Below are positions 33,552 to 46,100 of a stretch of 64,000 nucleotides of DNA, piece after piece. Where the stretch lies: the NCBI GenBank assembly GCA_020809705.1, contig CP085827.1, positions 7,006,001 to 7,070,000 on the forward strand. The letters are read 5' to 3'. The stretch comes from Calonectria ilicicola (Eukaryota > Ascomycota > Sordariomycetes > Hypocreales > Nectriaceae). The translations under genes and the position numbers were made by a program. The notes under the pieces were generated by a model. It worked only from the letters and a program-made list of their open reading frames with translations. It ran no database searches and was not told the DNA's origin. The first letter of the stretch is position 1. Each line of letters opens with the position of its first letter.

Positions 33552-33992
33552 CACTGGTGAAGCGGTGGGCCGAGATGTATTTGAGAATTGGGTTGGCAAA
33601 CTTCGCCTTGTTACTGGTTGGGGGCCTGCAGAAACATGTGTTTTCAGCACCCTCCACGAATGGTACAGCAAAGATGAATCGCCACAGACTGTTGGTCGCC
33701 CTGTTGGCGGCTACTGTTGGATTGTCGACTCTCAAGACCCCCAGAAGCTTGCGCCGACAGGATGTATTGGAGAAGTAGTCATCCAAGGCCCAACATTGCT
33801 CAAAGAATACTTAGCCGATCCCATCCGAACCGCCGCTTCTACAGTAACCAACCTTCCCAAATGGGCGCCCAATACCGAATCACCACATTGGAACCGGTTC
33901 TTCAAATCCGGCGATCTATGTTACTATAATCCCGATGGCACTATCGAATTTATTAGTCGCAAAGATACCCAGGTTAAAATCCGTGGGCTTCG
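33552..33992 (+). repeat. near-identical segment in A6 of NRPS-2 (pairs with 27061-27501)
   Basis: Partner of the A4 tract. It covers the half of the adenylation domain from the GEAVG motif through GWGPAET to GRKDTQ-type sequence (here [11 protein letters not shown]), so the shared specificity residues 301, 322, 330 and 331 lie in or at the edge of the tract. Confidence 0.85.
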
Positions 33993-35235
33993 TGTTGAGC
34001 TTGGTGAAGTTGAACATCATCTTCGCATCGCCTTGCCAAATATCCGACAGGTTGCTGTCGAAGTGTTCAAAGGCGATGCAGGTCTCGCCCTTGCAGCTTA
34101 CTTCTGCTTTACTGACAATACTCGAATTTCTACTGCTTCTCTCAATCTTGACGATATTTTACTCCCCATATCCGCCGATCTCAAAGATGAAATTGCCTCC
34201 GCGATCAGTTACATGCATATTACTATGCCAAGCTACATGGTTCCGACAGTATTCTTTCCCTGCCAGTTCATGCCATCTATTACATCAACTAAGTTGGATA
34301 GAAAAACACTGAGACTTCTGACATCTTCCCTTAGTAATGAAACTTTCAGTGTATACGCTCTCGCTGATGGTGATAAGCGTCCTCCTGCAACAAGTATGGA
34401 GGTTCAGGTTCAGCAAGCATGGTCCACCATCTTAAATATCCCTACCAAGAACATCGGTCGTGACGACAACTTCTTACGCATTGGAGGCGATTCTATCACC
34501 GCCATACAGTTTGTTACACTCGCCCGTGAGGCAGGTTTAACCATTACAGTGAAGGACATATTTTCGGATCCTCGTCTCTCCGCAGTGGCTGCCAATGTTA
34601 TCGAGGAAAAAGATGCAGGTTCCACAGTGGAGCCATTTAGCTTGCTAGAATCTCATATGGACAGCATCAAGCCCAGAATCAAAGATCAATGCGGGCTTTC
34701 TGATGGGGTGGAAATTCAAGATGCATACCCCTGCTCAAGCCTACAAGAGGGTTTGATGGCTTTGGCAGCCAAGCAACCTGGCTCATACACTGCCAAGTAT
34801 GTATACCAGCTCTCTTCTAATGTCGACATCATACGCTTTAAGACTGCATGGAGTCGCACGGTTGAATTCTGCAGCAACTTGCGTACTCGCATCACTCTTC
34901 ACGGTGATATCAGCATCCAGAGCATTATCGACGAGAATCCCGAATGGGAACCCACAACAAATGGCATTGATCTTGACTCTTTTATGAGTTCCATGGACAC
35001 AATGCATATGCAATACGGCTCACGTCTCTGCAGATACGCCGTTATTGATAACAGAAGCGGTCCACGATTCTTCGTACTCATTACCCACCACGCTATATTT
35101 GACGGTTGGAGTTTGGGTCTTACTTTGAACATGCTTCAGAGTCTGTACCATGGTTTATCAGTTCAAAGGCTGACACCATACTCAAACTTCATCAATTACA
35201 CGCTAGAAATGAGCCCAAGCGCAGCCAAACATTAC

Positions 35236-35238
35236 TAG
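35236..35238 (+). other. in-frame stop 1 in NRPS-2 (C6)
   Basis: The frame reads ..AAKHY-TAG-QSQLASAQ.., where the sister C domains have YW(K)xQL. TGG to TAG is the simplest change, a single G to A that matches a CpA-to-TpA change on the opposite strand. The frame continues unbroken afterwards. Confidence 0.9.
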
Positions 35239-35409
35239 CAATCTCAACTTGCTAGTGCTCAACGTGCCACATTTCCTCCAGCACCCCTTGGCCACTCAAA
35301 ACCAGCCAGTCGTATTATGCGCATTAGTTCAAAATTCCATGTTCAAGAGGGAAGTTCTGTTACAAAAGCGACGATATTACGTGCTGCTTGGGCAATTACA
35401 CTCGCTCGA

Positions 35410-35412
35410 TAG
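35410..35412 (+). other. in-frame stop 2 in NRPS-2 (C6)
   Basis: The frame reads LAR-TAG-SDSDDICF, where sister C domains have ARY(C/S)D. A tyrosine codon has become TAG. The same frame carries on through the rest of C6 and A7, so no indel is involved. Confidence 0.9.
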
Positions 35413-38400
35413 TCTGACTCCGATGATATTTGTTTCGGTACTACAGTCTCTGGGCGACAAGCGCCTCTTCCAGGGATAGATTGCACGCCAGGGCCGACCA
35501 TTGCTACTGTTCCGATCCGAATAAAAATCAACAAATATGACACAATTTCGACTTTTCTTCAAAATGTTCAATATCAAGCTTCGGAAATGGTCACATATGA
35601 GCAATTTGGCCTACAAAACATTGCCAACGTTAGCCCAGATGCCAAAGATGCATGCGACTTTTCAAGTCTGCTCGTAATTCAACCAATGCAAACGACAGAG
35701 TTTATGGAGTCCACAAACAACGCCATTTTCACAAGCATCAGTGCCGATGCATATGATTCAGATCAGTTCATGGGTGATTATTTCAGTTACCCTCTTGTGT
35801 TACTCTGCATGGTGCTCGACGACCGTATCAACTTTGAGTATGTGTACGACTCAAACCTTTTGACGGAGGCGATGCTATATGCATTGTCCAAACAGTTGGA
35901 CCACGTTGTGACACAACTGTCTCAACAACCTAGCTCGCTGCTTAGCGAACTCGATGTTATCAGTCCTTGGGATATCCAACAGATAGCCAAGTGGAACAAG
36001 CATGATGACGAACTTAACGTCATGGATACTTGTATTCATCAATTATTTTCCGATCAGGCGAATATGCGACCTGATGATATCGCTGTCATCGCCTGGGATA
36101 AAAGCTTCACCTACGATGAGTTAAATAAAGCATCGAATAGGCTTTCCCACCTGCTTATAAACGGCTTTGGAGTCAAGGCAGGTGATCTCATTCACGTTTG
36201 CTTTGAAAAGTCTGCTTGGTTTATTGTTGCTATCATTGCTATAAATAAAGCAGGTGGTGCCTGGGTTCCTCTTGATCCATCTCATCCCTCATCACGCCAC
36301 AAGCAAATTATCCAGCAAACTGGCGCTAAGATTGCTGTGACCTCGCCAACTCATGCTACTATTTGTTCCGAGCTAGTGCCATACGTTGTTGAGCTGTCAA
36401 CACAATTGGATAAGAAACTCGAAAAACGGTCCAAACGATTTAGCATGCGTCCACCGCCTGGTTATGTGTCTCCCAATGACGCTGCGTATGTTTTATTCAC
36501 ATCTGGTACTACAGGAATTCCCAAAGGTGTGGTCATGGAACACAGGTCCGTTTGCACTAGCCAAATAGCCATTGGCAGGAGACTCGGTATAAAGCCTGGC
36601 GTTAGACTTCTACAATTTTCTGCTTACGTTTTTGATGCATCGGTTGGTGAGATGATAGGTGCCCTCCTTTCTGGCGCCTGTGTCTGTATTCCGTCAGATC
36701 AGGACCGCTTAACCGACCTTCCCAATTTTATCCGTCAAAATCATGTGAATTGGGCCTTCCTCACTCCCTCCTTTGCTCGCACTCTCCAACCAGAAGAAGT
36801 TCCAAGCATTGAGCTTCTGCTCCTTGCTGGTGAGGCTGTTAGTAAAGATGTCTTTGATACTTGGTATGGCAAAGTTTGTCTAATTAATGGCTGGGGCCCT
36901 GCAGAGACCTGCGTGCTTAGCAGTATTCATGAATGGTCGTCACCCCATGATTCGCCGGCCACCATAGGACGGCCGGTGGGTGGCTTTACTTGGATTGTAG
37001 ATCCATCGGATACTCAACAACTGGCACCAATTGGATGTGTTGGCGAGATCGTAGTCCAAGGGCCAACTCTATTACGCGAGTATCTCTCCAATGCGATCCA
37101 GACTGCCGATTCCATTGTAACTGGATTGCCAAAATGGGCAATCAACAGAAAGTTACGTCATTGGGATCGATTTTATAAGACTGGAGATTTGGGATTTTAT
37201 AATACCAATGGAACTATCCGGTATGTCGGTCGCAAAGATACGCAAGTCAAAATCCGTGGCCTCCGTATTGAACTTGGTGAAGTTGAACACCACCTCCGCA
37301 CTGCATTGCCGAATATTCGTCAAGTTGCAGTGGAAGCATATCAGAGCAACTCAGGCCACACCCTTGCCGGATACTTTTGCTTCACTGATGACACTCGCAT
37401 GTCAACTGCAGTGACTAATACCAACCACATTTTACTGCCCATGACAGCCAATTTGAAGGATGAATTTACTTCTGCAATTAGCAATATTTCTACTACCTTG
37501 CCGAGTTATATGATTCCAAGCACCTTCTTCCCCTGCCGGTTTATGCCCTTTATTACCTCAAGCAAATTAGATAGGGGTATGTTAAAACGCCTTCCTTCTA
37601 CACTTAGTCAGAATGTGTTGAACACATACTCTCTCGCCGATAGTGAGAAACTATCACCTGAAACACCCATGGAGCTTCGTATCCAAGAGGCATGGTCACA
37701 TATCTTAAAAATACCTGCAGAATCGATCGGCCGGCATGACAGCTTCCTTCGCATTGGAGGCGACTCCATAAAGGCTATTCAGTTCGTAACTCTTGCACGC
37801 AAATCAGGCTGGAAGATCTCTGTTGAGGATATCTTTACGGATCCTCGGCTTTTTGCCATAGCCCAAAAAATAACAAAAAGCGATGATTCATTGGATGATA
37901 TTGAACCTTTTAGCCTTTTATCCATGGAAGAAACCAAAATCAAGCCAATTATTCAAGATCAATGTCAAATTTCCCATGAGCAAGAGATCGAAGACGCATA
38001 TCCATGCTCTAGTCTCCAAGAGGGGCTTATGGCTCTAGCAGTTAAGCAGCCTGGCTCATATACTGCAAAATATGTCTACCAGCTTTCTTCTACAGTTGAT
38101 ACTTTGCGGTTTAAGGAAGCATGGAATAGAACTTTAGAATCTTGCAGCAATCTCCGCACAAGAATTATCATCCAAAACGGTTACAGTTTCCAAACCGTTG
38201 TCAAGGAAAGGCCAGAATGGGAAGATACAAGGAATTTTTCTGATTTAAATGCCTTTATGAGCTCCACAAGCGCGATTCATATGCAGTATGGGTCAAAGCT
38301 CTGCCGCTATGCCCTCATCACTGATCAAATTAATCAGCGATTTTTCGTGCTTATTGTCCATCACTCAATTTTTGATGGCTGGAGTTTGAATCTAACACTC

Positions 38401-40259
38401 GGAGCTCTGCAGAACATGTATGAAGGGATATCAGCACCAACCCTGCTACCATATTCTAAATTTATCAACTATGCCATCAAAACTGACGAAATAACTGCCA
38501 AAGCTTATTGGAAGTCGCAACTAGAGGATGCTGAGCGTGGATTATTCCCTCGGGCCTCCATCCCCAGACACCACCGCCCGATCAGTCGGATCATGAAAAC
38601 GAGTATACCATTCCCAAAAGCTATGGATAATTCCATTACACGGGCAACTGTTATTCGTGCCTCCTGGGCTATCATGCTCGCTCGCTATTCTCAGACCAAT
38701 GATATATGCTTTGGCACGACGGTTTCTGGCCGCCAAGCACCTCTGGCGGGCATCGAGAGCGTACCTGGGCCAACTATCGCCACAGTCCCTGTGAGGATTA
38801 AATTGAATCAAAAAGTTAAAATATCGGATTTTCTAAGAGAGATTCAAAAGCAGGCTTCCGAAATGGTCAAACACGAGCAATTCGGTTTGCGCAATATCTC
38901 TAACGTCAGCATTGAGGCCAAGGAGGCCTGCGATTTCTCCAGCTTACTCGTCATTCAGCCAATGCAGCAAATGTCTGCTGGGGAAGAGATGAGTAATCCC
39001 ATGTTTACTTCTTCCAATTCTGAAATAAATCATTCCGATCAATCATTTGATGGCTATTTCAGTTACTCTCTCGTATGTTTGTGCCAGATTCTGGACCACA
39101 GCATGGAAGTAGACTTTGTGTATGATTCCAGCATCATGAGCGAGCTGACACTGCAAACATTTTCTCGTCAATTCCACCACGTCATCCAGCAGCTATCCAC
39201 GCAATGGGATGAACGACTCGATTCCGTCAGCATCACGAGCCCTTGGGATCTCCAAAAGGCACTCGAATGGAATCAGCAAGAAAGTGAAATCGACGTTATT
39301 GATGCTTGCGTGCACCAGCTCTTTGGGAAGCAAGCACAGCTCAGACCCAATGATATTGCTATTGCAGCGTGGGATGGAGAATTCACCTATGAGGAGCTCG
39401 ACAAGGCTTCAAACAGAGTCTGTCACCTTCTGATCGATGGATTCGGTGTCAAGCCTGGAGATCTAATCCCTGTATGTTTTGAGAAATCTGCTTGGTATAT
39501 TGTCGCGATACTTGCCATCAACAAGGCGGGTGGTGCTTGGGTGCCACTAGATCCATCCCATCCTCCAGCACGCCATGAACAAATCATCCAACAGACCGGT
39601 GCGAATATTGCAGTAACTTCATCTGCCCATGCCGTTGCCTTTGCTGAATTGGTTCCCTATGTTGTTGAGATTTCTGCATCGTTAGACAAAAAGCTAGAGA
39701 AACGATCTCAGAGACTCAGCTTGCGTCATCCAGCTCGGTATGCTTCTCCTAACGACCCTGCATATGTTATTTTCACTTCTGGTACCACTGGTGTTCCTAA
39801 AGGCGTTGTGATGCAACACCGCCCCGTTTGCACGAGCCAGATGGCGATTGGCAGAAAGCTAGGCATTCAATTCGGTGTGAGACTACTGCAGTTTTCTGCA
39901 TATGTATTCGATGTTTCTGTTGGCGAAATAATTGGTGCTTTAATCTCTGGCGCTTGCGTTTGTATCCCTTCAGAACATGATCGGATGAATAACCTCAAAG
40001 GATTTATCCGTGACATGAAAGTTAATTGGGCTTTTCTTACCCCCACATTTGCACGCACCATAAAGCCTCAAGAGGTTCCCTGTCTTGAGTTATTGCTGTT
40101 AGCCGGCGAAGCTGTTGACCAACATGTTTTTGACATGTGGTACGGTAAAGTTCGGCTTATTAATGGATGGGGACCTGCCGAGACTTGCGTATTCAGCAGT
40201 CTTCACGAATGGGCATCCTCAAAAGAATCTCCCGGCACAATTGGTCGTCCAGTTGGCGG

Positions 40260-40261
40260 GC
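40260..40261 (+). other. frameshifting deletion of about 40 nt in NRPS-2 (A8)
   Basis: The frame GTIGRPVGG runs directly into APVGCIGE in another frame. Every sister A domain has about 13 residues (of the type FTWIVDPSDTQQL) between these two blocks. The loss is therefore about 40 nt and changes the frame. The A8 subdomain junction is damaged even if the frame were restored. Confidence 0.88.
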
Positions 40262-42667
40262 ACCTGTGGGCTGCATTGGTGAAATTGTTATTCAAGGCCC
40301 GACCCTCTTACAAGAGTACCTCTCCAACCCCACGCAAACCAAAAGTTCGATGGTAACTGCTCTGTCAGACTGGGTTCCACGACGCAAGTCCCATCTCTGG
40401 AACCGATTCTATAAAACAGGCGATCTCGGATATTATAATACCGACGGCACAATTGAATACGTTAGTCGCAAGGATACACAAGTCAAAATACGCGGTTTTC
40501 GTATCGAGCTTGGCGAAGTAGAACAAAATATCCGTACCTTCCTTCAAGGCGTCAAACAAGTAGCTGCGGATGTTATCAAAACGGATCATAATTCCCGTCT
40601 GGTTGCTTACTTTTCTTTTGGTGATGAGAAAGCTCCCAATACCAACTTCACAGCAACGCTTCTACCAATCAGTCATGATTTGGAGGACCAAATAAGGGGC
40701 TTGATAAGCCAACTTCGTGGATCTTTACCTCACTACATGATCCCTTCTTACTATATACCTTGTTCACATGTGCCTTTCTTAGCTTCCGGGAAACTAGATC
40801 GAAAGGGCCTTCGGCATATGGTTGCTGCCCTAAAGCCACAGGAGATAGCGGCTTACGCACTGAATGAAGGCACCCATCAGACACCCGAGACGGAGATGGA
40901 AATAAAAATACGGCAGTTATGGTCAGATATCCTCAGAATTCCTGCGGATACTATTGGTCGCGAGGATAGCTTTCTTGCGCTAGGTGGCGATTCAATCACT
41001 TCTATCCAGCTAGTTGACCTAGCTAGCGAGCAGGGAATAGCACTTACTGTCGCTGCCATCTTTGAAAATCCTCTCCTCAGTGGCATCGCTGCCTCTGCAT
41101 CATTGATCGCAGAAGATCAAAACCTAATACTAAAGCCCTGGGACTTGGTTCCAAAAAGTCTTCGTCCCGATATCACGCAGGATGTCGTCGAGCAGTGCCA
41201 AGTCGACGCAAATAGCATCCAAGATGTTTTCCCTTGCACACCAGTTCAAGAGAGCCTCATCAATTATGCCATAAACCAACCAGGTTGTCATTTTACACGC
41301 TATGTTCTCGAGCTATATCAGCATATTAATATCGCTCGTTTCAAATCTGCTTTGGAAACCACGGTTTCACTATGCGATATTTTGCGCACGCGCATTATTC
41401 TCTCCAAACATGGTGCTATGCAGATCATATTAGATGAAAAGGCTGCTTGGCGGCAAGTTGGAGGATTCCCACTCGCTGATGTTTTAAGCATCCCCAGGGC
41501 TGACATTGGCTACGGAACACCCTTGTCCCTTTTTACCTTCGCCTCTGAAGCGGGTCACGATTACTTAATATGGGATCTTCACCATTCTCTTTATGATGGA
41601 ATATCAATTAATTTGATATTTGATATTCTCCATAAGAGCTTTAATGGCCAAGAGGTTTCTAAACCAATTCCCTTTGGGAACTTTATTAACTATTCATTAT
41701 CAACAGATGCAAATATTATGCGACACTTCTGGTTGACACAACTTGAGGGTGCAAAGAGAACCAATTTTCCCGATACCAGCAGCAGGCTATGTGACAAGAG
41801 GTCTTCAAAACAATTCATTGCAGAATTTAGCTTTCCCAAGCAGTCTAATAGCAATGTAACGTTGCAAAACTTTTTGAGAGCTGCATGGGCACTCCTCGTC
41901 GCCAAAAGCCTAGGGGTTGATGACATCGTCTTTGGATGCCTCCTCTCTGGACGAAATGCTCCTGTTTTGAATCTACAAAAAATCATCGGGCCAACACATT
42001 CCTATGTCCCCGTACGTGTTCGCATAAATGAGTCATCCACAATTCAGCAGTTCTTGACCAAATTACAAGAACAAGCTAATGATATGATTCCTTTCGGACA
42101 CGTTGGCTTGCAAAATATTGCTAAACTCAGCGATACGATCAGAAATGCCTGTGACCTCCGGCACATGTTCATTGTCCAGCCAGCTTTGAATGCTGAAGAA
42201 ATAAACAGAGGCTCTGGAGCCATATTTCGGCTCATCGATAATGCTGAAAATGATAACTACGAAATTTATCCGCTAGTTGTACATTGCATTCCAGGAAATG
42301 AAGCCCAGATAACGGTTTTGATGAAATACAATGCTCAATTTATTTCGTTGGATCAGATCCAAGAAATATATGGGCAGTTTCGGGATATCGTTACTCAGTT
42401 GGCCACTACCGATCCAAAACAACCACTTTCACAAGTTTATCTCCCTATCTCTTAATATAGCTTCTATCTTAAGAGAAAATATAGCACCAAAAAGAAGTTC
42501 ATATTTATTATAATCGAGAAACATTTGATGTTTGCTTGGCGGCCATAAGACCACTTGTACCCTAATCACTAAGCCTACCATAGCTGTTAGAAAGACCGTC
42601 ACAAGATCTAGGTAGAAGCAATCAATCATCTTTCTTTTATCTAAATCTTTACCCACTATCTTTTACA

Positions 42668-42684
42668 TGCTCTCGGAACGAGAG
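42668..42684 (-). repeat. terminal hairpin at the 3' end of the Helitron-like element
   Basis: CTCTCG (42670-42675), GAA loop, CGAGAG (42679-42684). A hairpin near the terminus is typical of rolling-circle transposon 3' ends, where replication stops. The same hairpin begins each of the three tandem units further right. Confidence 0.75.
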
Positions 42685-43108
42685 TTTAAGGGGCGCTAAA
42701 AAGAAGAGGTATGCAGGATGGTGTTTCCCAGTGTGATTCTTGATTAGGTAATATCCTCTCCACTTTACACTCGTCTGACCAGTCTCCCATCTTCAAAGTT
42801 GCTCCATTCTACACAATCCAGCCAATCTTTACCTTCTATTTTTTCTTCAATTTCCTTTAAATCACCTGATTTTCACGTGGATATTCATGTGATTTGGCCT
42901 TTCTACGTAATGGTAGGGCCTTTTTTTATTTTTCTAGCATTTTTTCTGGTTTTTCTGATTATTTTTTGGAGGGGCTTGGGAAGAAAATAAAAAATCGGCT
43001 GTAAAGCAGATTTATATAGTTCTAGAATCGCTTGCTTATACTACTTTACTAATCAATCAGCTCTTAATTAGTAATAGATTGTTCTCCTTATTGATCTAGC
43101 TCCTCCTT

Positions 43109-46100
43109 CTATAACCATGGGCTCAAAATAATGTGGGCTTGGCTTAGTGTCTCTTCGCACAGTGCCTCCAGCCTCTTCATTCCATCGATCATAAACTGTT
43201 TCTGTTTATTTCCCACTATATCCTCTGTCCGGACCCTTGATATAAGAGTGATGCCCTCCAATGACGTGCATCGGGATAGCTGGACATACAAGCTGGTTGC
43301 ATCGCACTTCATAGGCTCCCCCGTATCCTTATTTATTCCAGCACCTCGTAGCTCCAGTGCAATCTTCTCTAATGTCTGCCCCTGCACTTTGTAATCTGTA
43401 CAGGCAAAGGCTGGTGTGCAGGTGAGCCCTTTGCGGGAAACTGGGTGGGTGTGCCATGACCTTGCCTTTGTTAAAGGATTGATGATTATACTCTCTGGTG
43501 TGAGTAGTAATGTTCCCGGTGGCAAACCCTTGATTTTGAGGTCCTTGGTGGTTGGCGAGCTAAGAATAAGACCAGCTGGCGGTCCAAAGTGGACAATAAG
43601 TCCTGCGCCCAATCGGTATCCTGGGTATCTTTTATCTATAATAACATCCAGTGCTTGATATACTGCACCATTAACAAGCTTTAGGCCTGTGTTGCGATTT
43701 TTGGTGATTACAATCGGCATCCCGGGTATGAACATAAAGGAACCTGGGACAGCAATCTGGCCGTCATCTCCCAGACCTGCCATAAGTCTAGCCTCCCTCT
43801 CGCTCACCCTCGCACCTACCTGTCCGAATTTTTGTTGCTTGCGTTTAGGGTCCCCCGGCTTGCGCGGAGGTAGTGGTTTGCCCCATTTATGTTCGGAAAG
43901 GAAGATACGCGCCACTTTACCTTCCCTTTCCTGGAAGGCCAATGTTGCCTCCAGATTCAAATTCCATCGGTTTCGGTTTAGAGGTGTGATAACCTTAACT
44001 CCTGTCTCCCAGGGTATTGCCTCACCCTCTCTAAAGCACTGACTGTTGAGGAGGTCCATATCCTTCTCGTCTTGTATGCCCTCTCTGATTCGCTGCAGAA
44101 GGGTTTTTAGCTGCAGGTCTCCGGCGGCGCGCATTTGTTCTGTGAGGAGCACCACGTTTGTAAACCTTGACCAAATCCTAAAAGCGACCCTATCTGACTC
44201 TTTAGAGACGCTAGTAGCTGGCATAAGGAGTGTCATATCCATCACAGGCCGAAACTGATGAAAGTCGCCCGAGAAGAGCACCACGGGAATCCCGCCAAAG
44301 TCTTCTTGAGAACCGCGGAAATGGCACATTTTCTGGTTTGCCTTGTAGAGAGTTTTAGCACCAAGCATGCTGACCTCATCTACAATCAAGAGCCACTTAT
44401 CCTTCCAGTTGTTGCGCTGCGCTCCATTGACAAATCGACCAGTTATGTTGTATACTTCCGCTTCCTCACCATCCTGGTTTGCATCGGGCTTCATTTGGCA
44501 GGCTGAGTGAAGCGTCACGCCATTGATTTGAGCTGCTGCCGTACCCGAAAATGCTGTGATTAGTAGCCTGTGCGATATGCCCTTACGTGAGAACAGTTCA
44601 GCTAAGGCTCCAATAACCCTGGACTTCCCAGTGCCACCTTCACCACCTAGGTACTCAAAGAACTGGGATATCTTTTTGTTCTCTTTTGTTCCTGCGAAGT
44701 TGCCACCTGTGGTTTCAGACCTCTCGTATTGGTCTAAGTGGTGGCAGATCAACATAAAGGCAATGGTTTGTCGCTCATTTAATGTAAACCTTTTGGCAAT
44801 CTGCTGTCCAATGTGGAGAAATGATATAGAGGCTCCAATCTCCACGATAGCAATGGTCTCTTTCGGTTCCTCCATATCCTCTTCTGCCATGTTTACGCCT
44901 ACACCACCAAAGCCGGTGTCGGCTATTCTTGCAGCTTCCCGTACTGATGAACTGGATATATTGGTCGCTGATGCTCCTTCGACTCCCTGTATTCTTTTCT
45001 CAATAGCTTTCGAGGCTTCATCTTGCTTCTTTTTTATCCATGCCAACTTGTGTTGTGGGGGAATTTCACCCGGTGAATATGTACCGCTGTGGTAATTATT
45101 TAGGGGCTCTGCCCTAACAATCATCCCAAAGTCTTCCTTAAACTCAGGCACCTCATTCTGAACTGCCCGTAGCTTCTCATATACGCGGTGGATGTGTGAA
45201 GAGCTCTCTGTAACTTCGCCAGGAGCAATAGCAGCTCCGATTGCGTCGACTAGGCGGTCAAAATGCGCCACCTGATGTGGCCGGTGCGGTTCAATCACAC
45301 TTGCGCCTGCTGTATCCTCGTCTTCCTCTGCATCAAGGTCACCCATTATGGTATCGTTCCCATCTACCGCCCACTGCGCTGCGTCCCTCCGAGCGTCCTC
45401 CGCTGACCGCCTCTGGAGTTGGATATTGCCCACAATTGTCTGTAATCTCTGTGGAATTCGCGCCTTCCAATACTTCCACAGATCAGCTAGACGTTTGCTC
45501 TTATCCATAATAAAGCGCTCCCAAGGTACAAAAAGTGCAAGGTGCTGTACTGCTGCCTGTTGATAGTATTTTCCATTTTCCTCGGTAGTAAAGTCCATGC
45601 AGAGAAATCCGTTAAGGCATGGCACAGCGTATTTCTTCTCAGGTCGCAAAACCTGAACCCATTCCCTTCCAGTCGCCCAGCTTTGATCAAACGGTATAGT
45701 ATTTACCCTATTTGAATGATCTTGTGCCTTCCTTTGTATTTTAATAAGCATCAAATAGTCGTATAAGCAGAGCTGCTTTAAGAGTGATCCTCGATTATGG
45801 TATGCTTCGAAAATAGACAGAATCTTGCCGCTATCTCCGATCAGAACCCGATCTTCTGTGGTCTCTTGCGCTTGATGGTTGTTCTCGGTCATTTCGTTAT
45901 TGGTTTGGTCGTGTCCTGAGGTTATTACCTCTTGCTGAGGGGAGTTGTTTGAGTGTTCGGTCTCTGATTTGGCCTCTCCTCCCTCGTCAATATCTGGTCC
46001 TTCCGCCAAATATCTAAGATAGGACCATCTTTTAAATATGCTCCAGTAGGCCACTGTCATATTAATATAAGCCCAATTGGAAACACTAGAGTATTCTGTT

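Larger units (their letters stand above)
16235..42455 (+). pseudogene. NRPS-2, eight-module nonribosomal peptide synthetase, disrupted
   Basis: A-T-(C-A-T)x7-C architecture, about 8700 residues if restored. The start is ATG 16235 with a 62-nt intron, giving an acidic head followed directly by the linker into A1. Approximate A-domain starts: 16480, 19735, 22990, 26265, 29515, 32750, 36025 and 39295. T-domain GGDSI motifs follow each A. C domains start near 18440, 21690, 24955, 28225, 31455, 34715, 37990 and 41215, all with an HHxxxDG motif. GrsA-aligned first-nine residues: A1, A2 and A4 DLGFLTGVF; A3 and A6 DLGYLTGVF; A5 DGAMVGAVD; A7 DAGFLAGVL; A8 DVGFLAGVF. No E, MT or TE domain is visible. 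Lesions: frameshifts at 18324, 26239 and 27529, a deletion of about 40 nt at 40260, and TAG at 35236 and 35410. C4 and C8 form a subtype of their own, so C8 may be the chain-releasing domain. Single-base losses could be assembly errors; the deletion and the two stops are less easily explained that way. Confidence 0.9.

Noticed and set aside
16235..42455. Epimerisation or methyltransferase domains in the NRPSs
   Set aside because: HHxxxDG domains all sit between T and A (or at the end) and have C-type YPC(T/S)SLQEG starts; no SAM-binding insert is seen in any A domain.
42799..42990. Small hydrophobic protein left of the transposase
   Set aside because: No homology signal or good start context; it lies in the terminal non-coding part of the Helitron-like element and is T-rich by composition.
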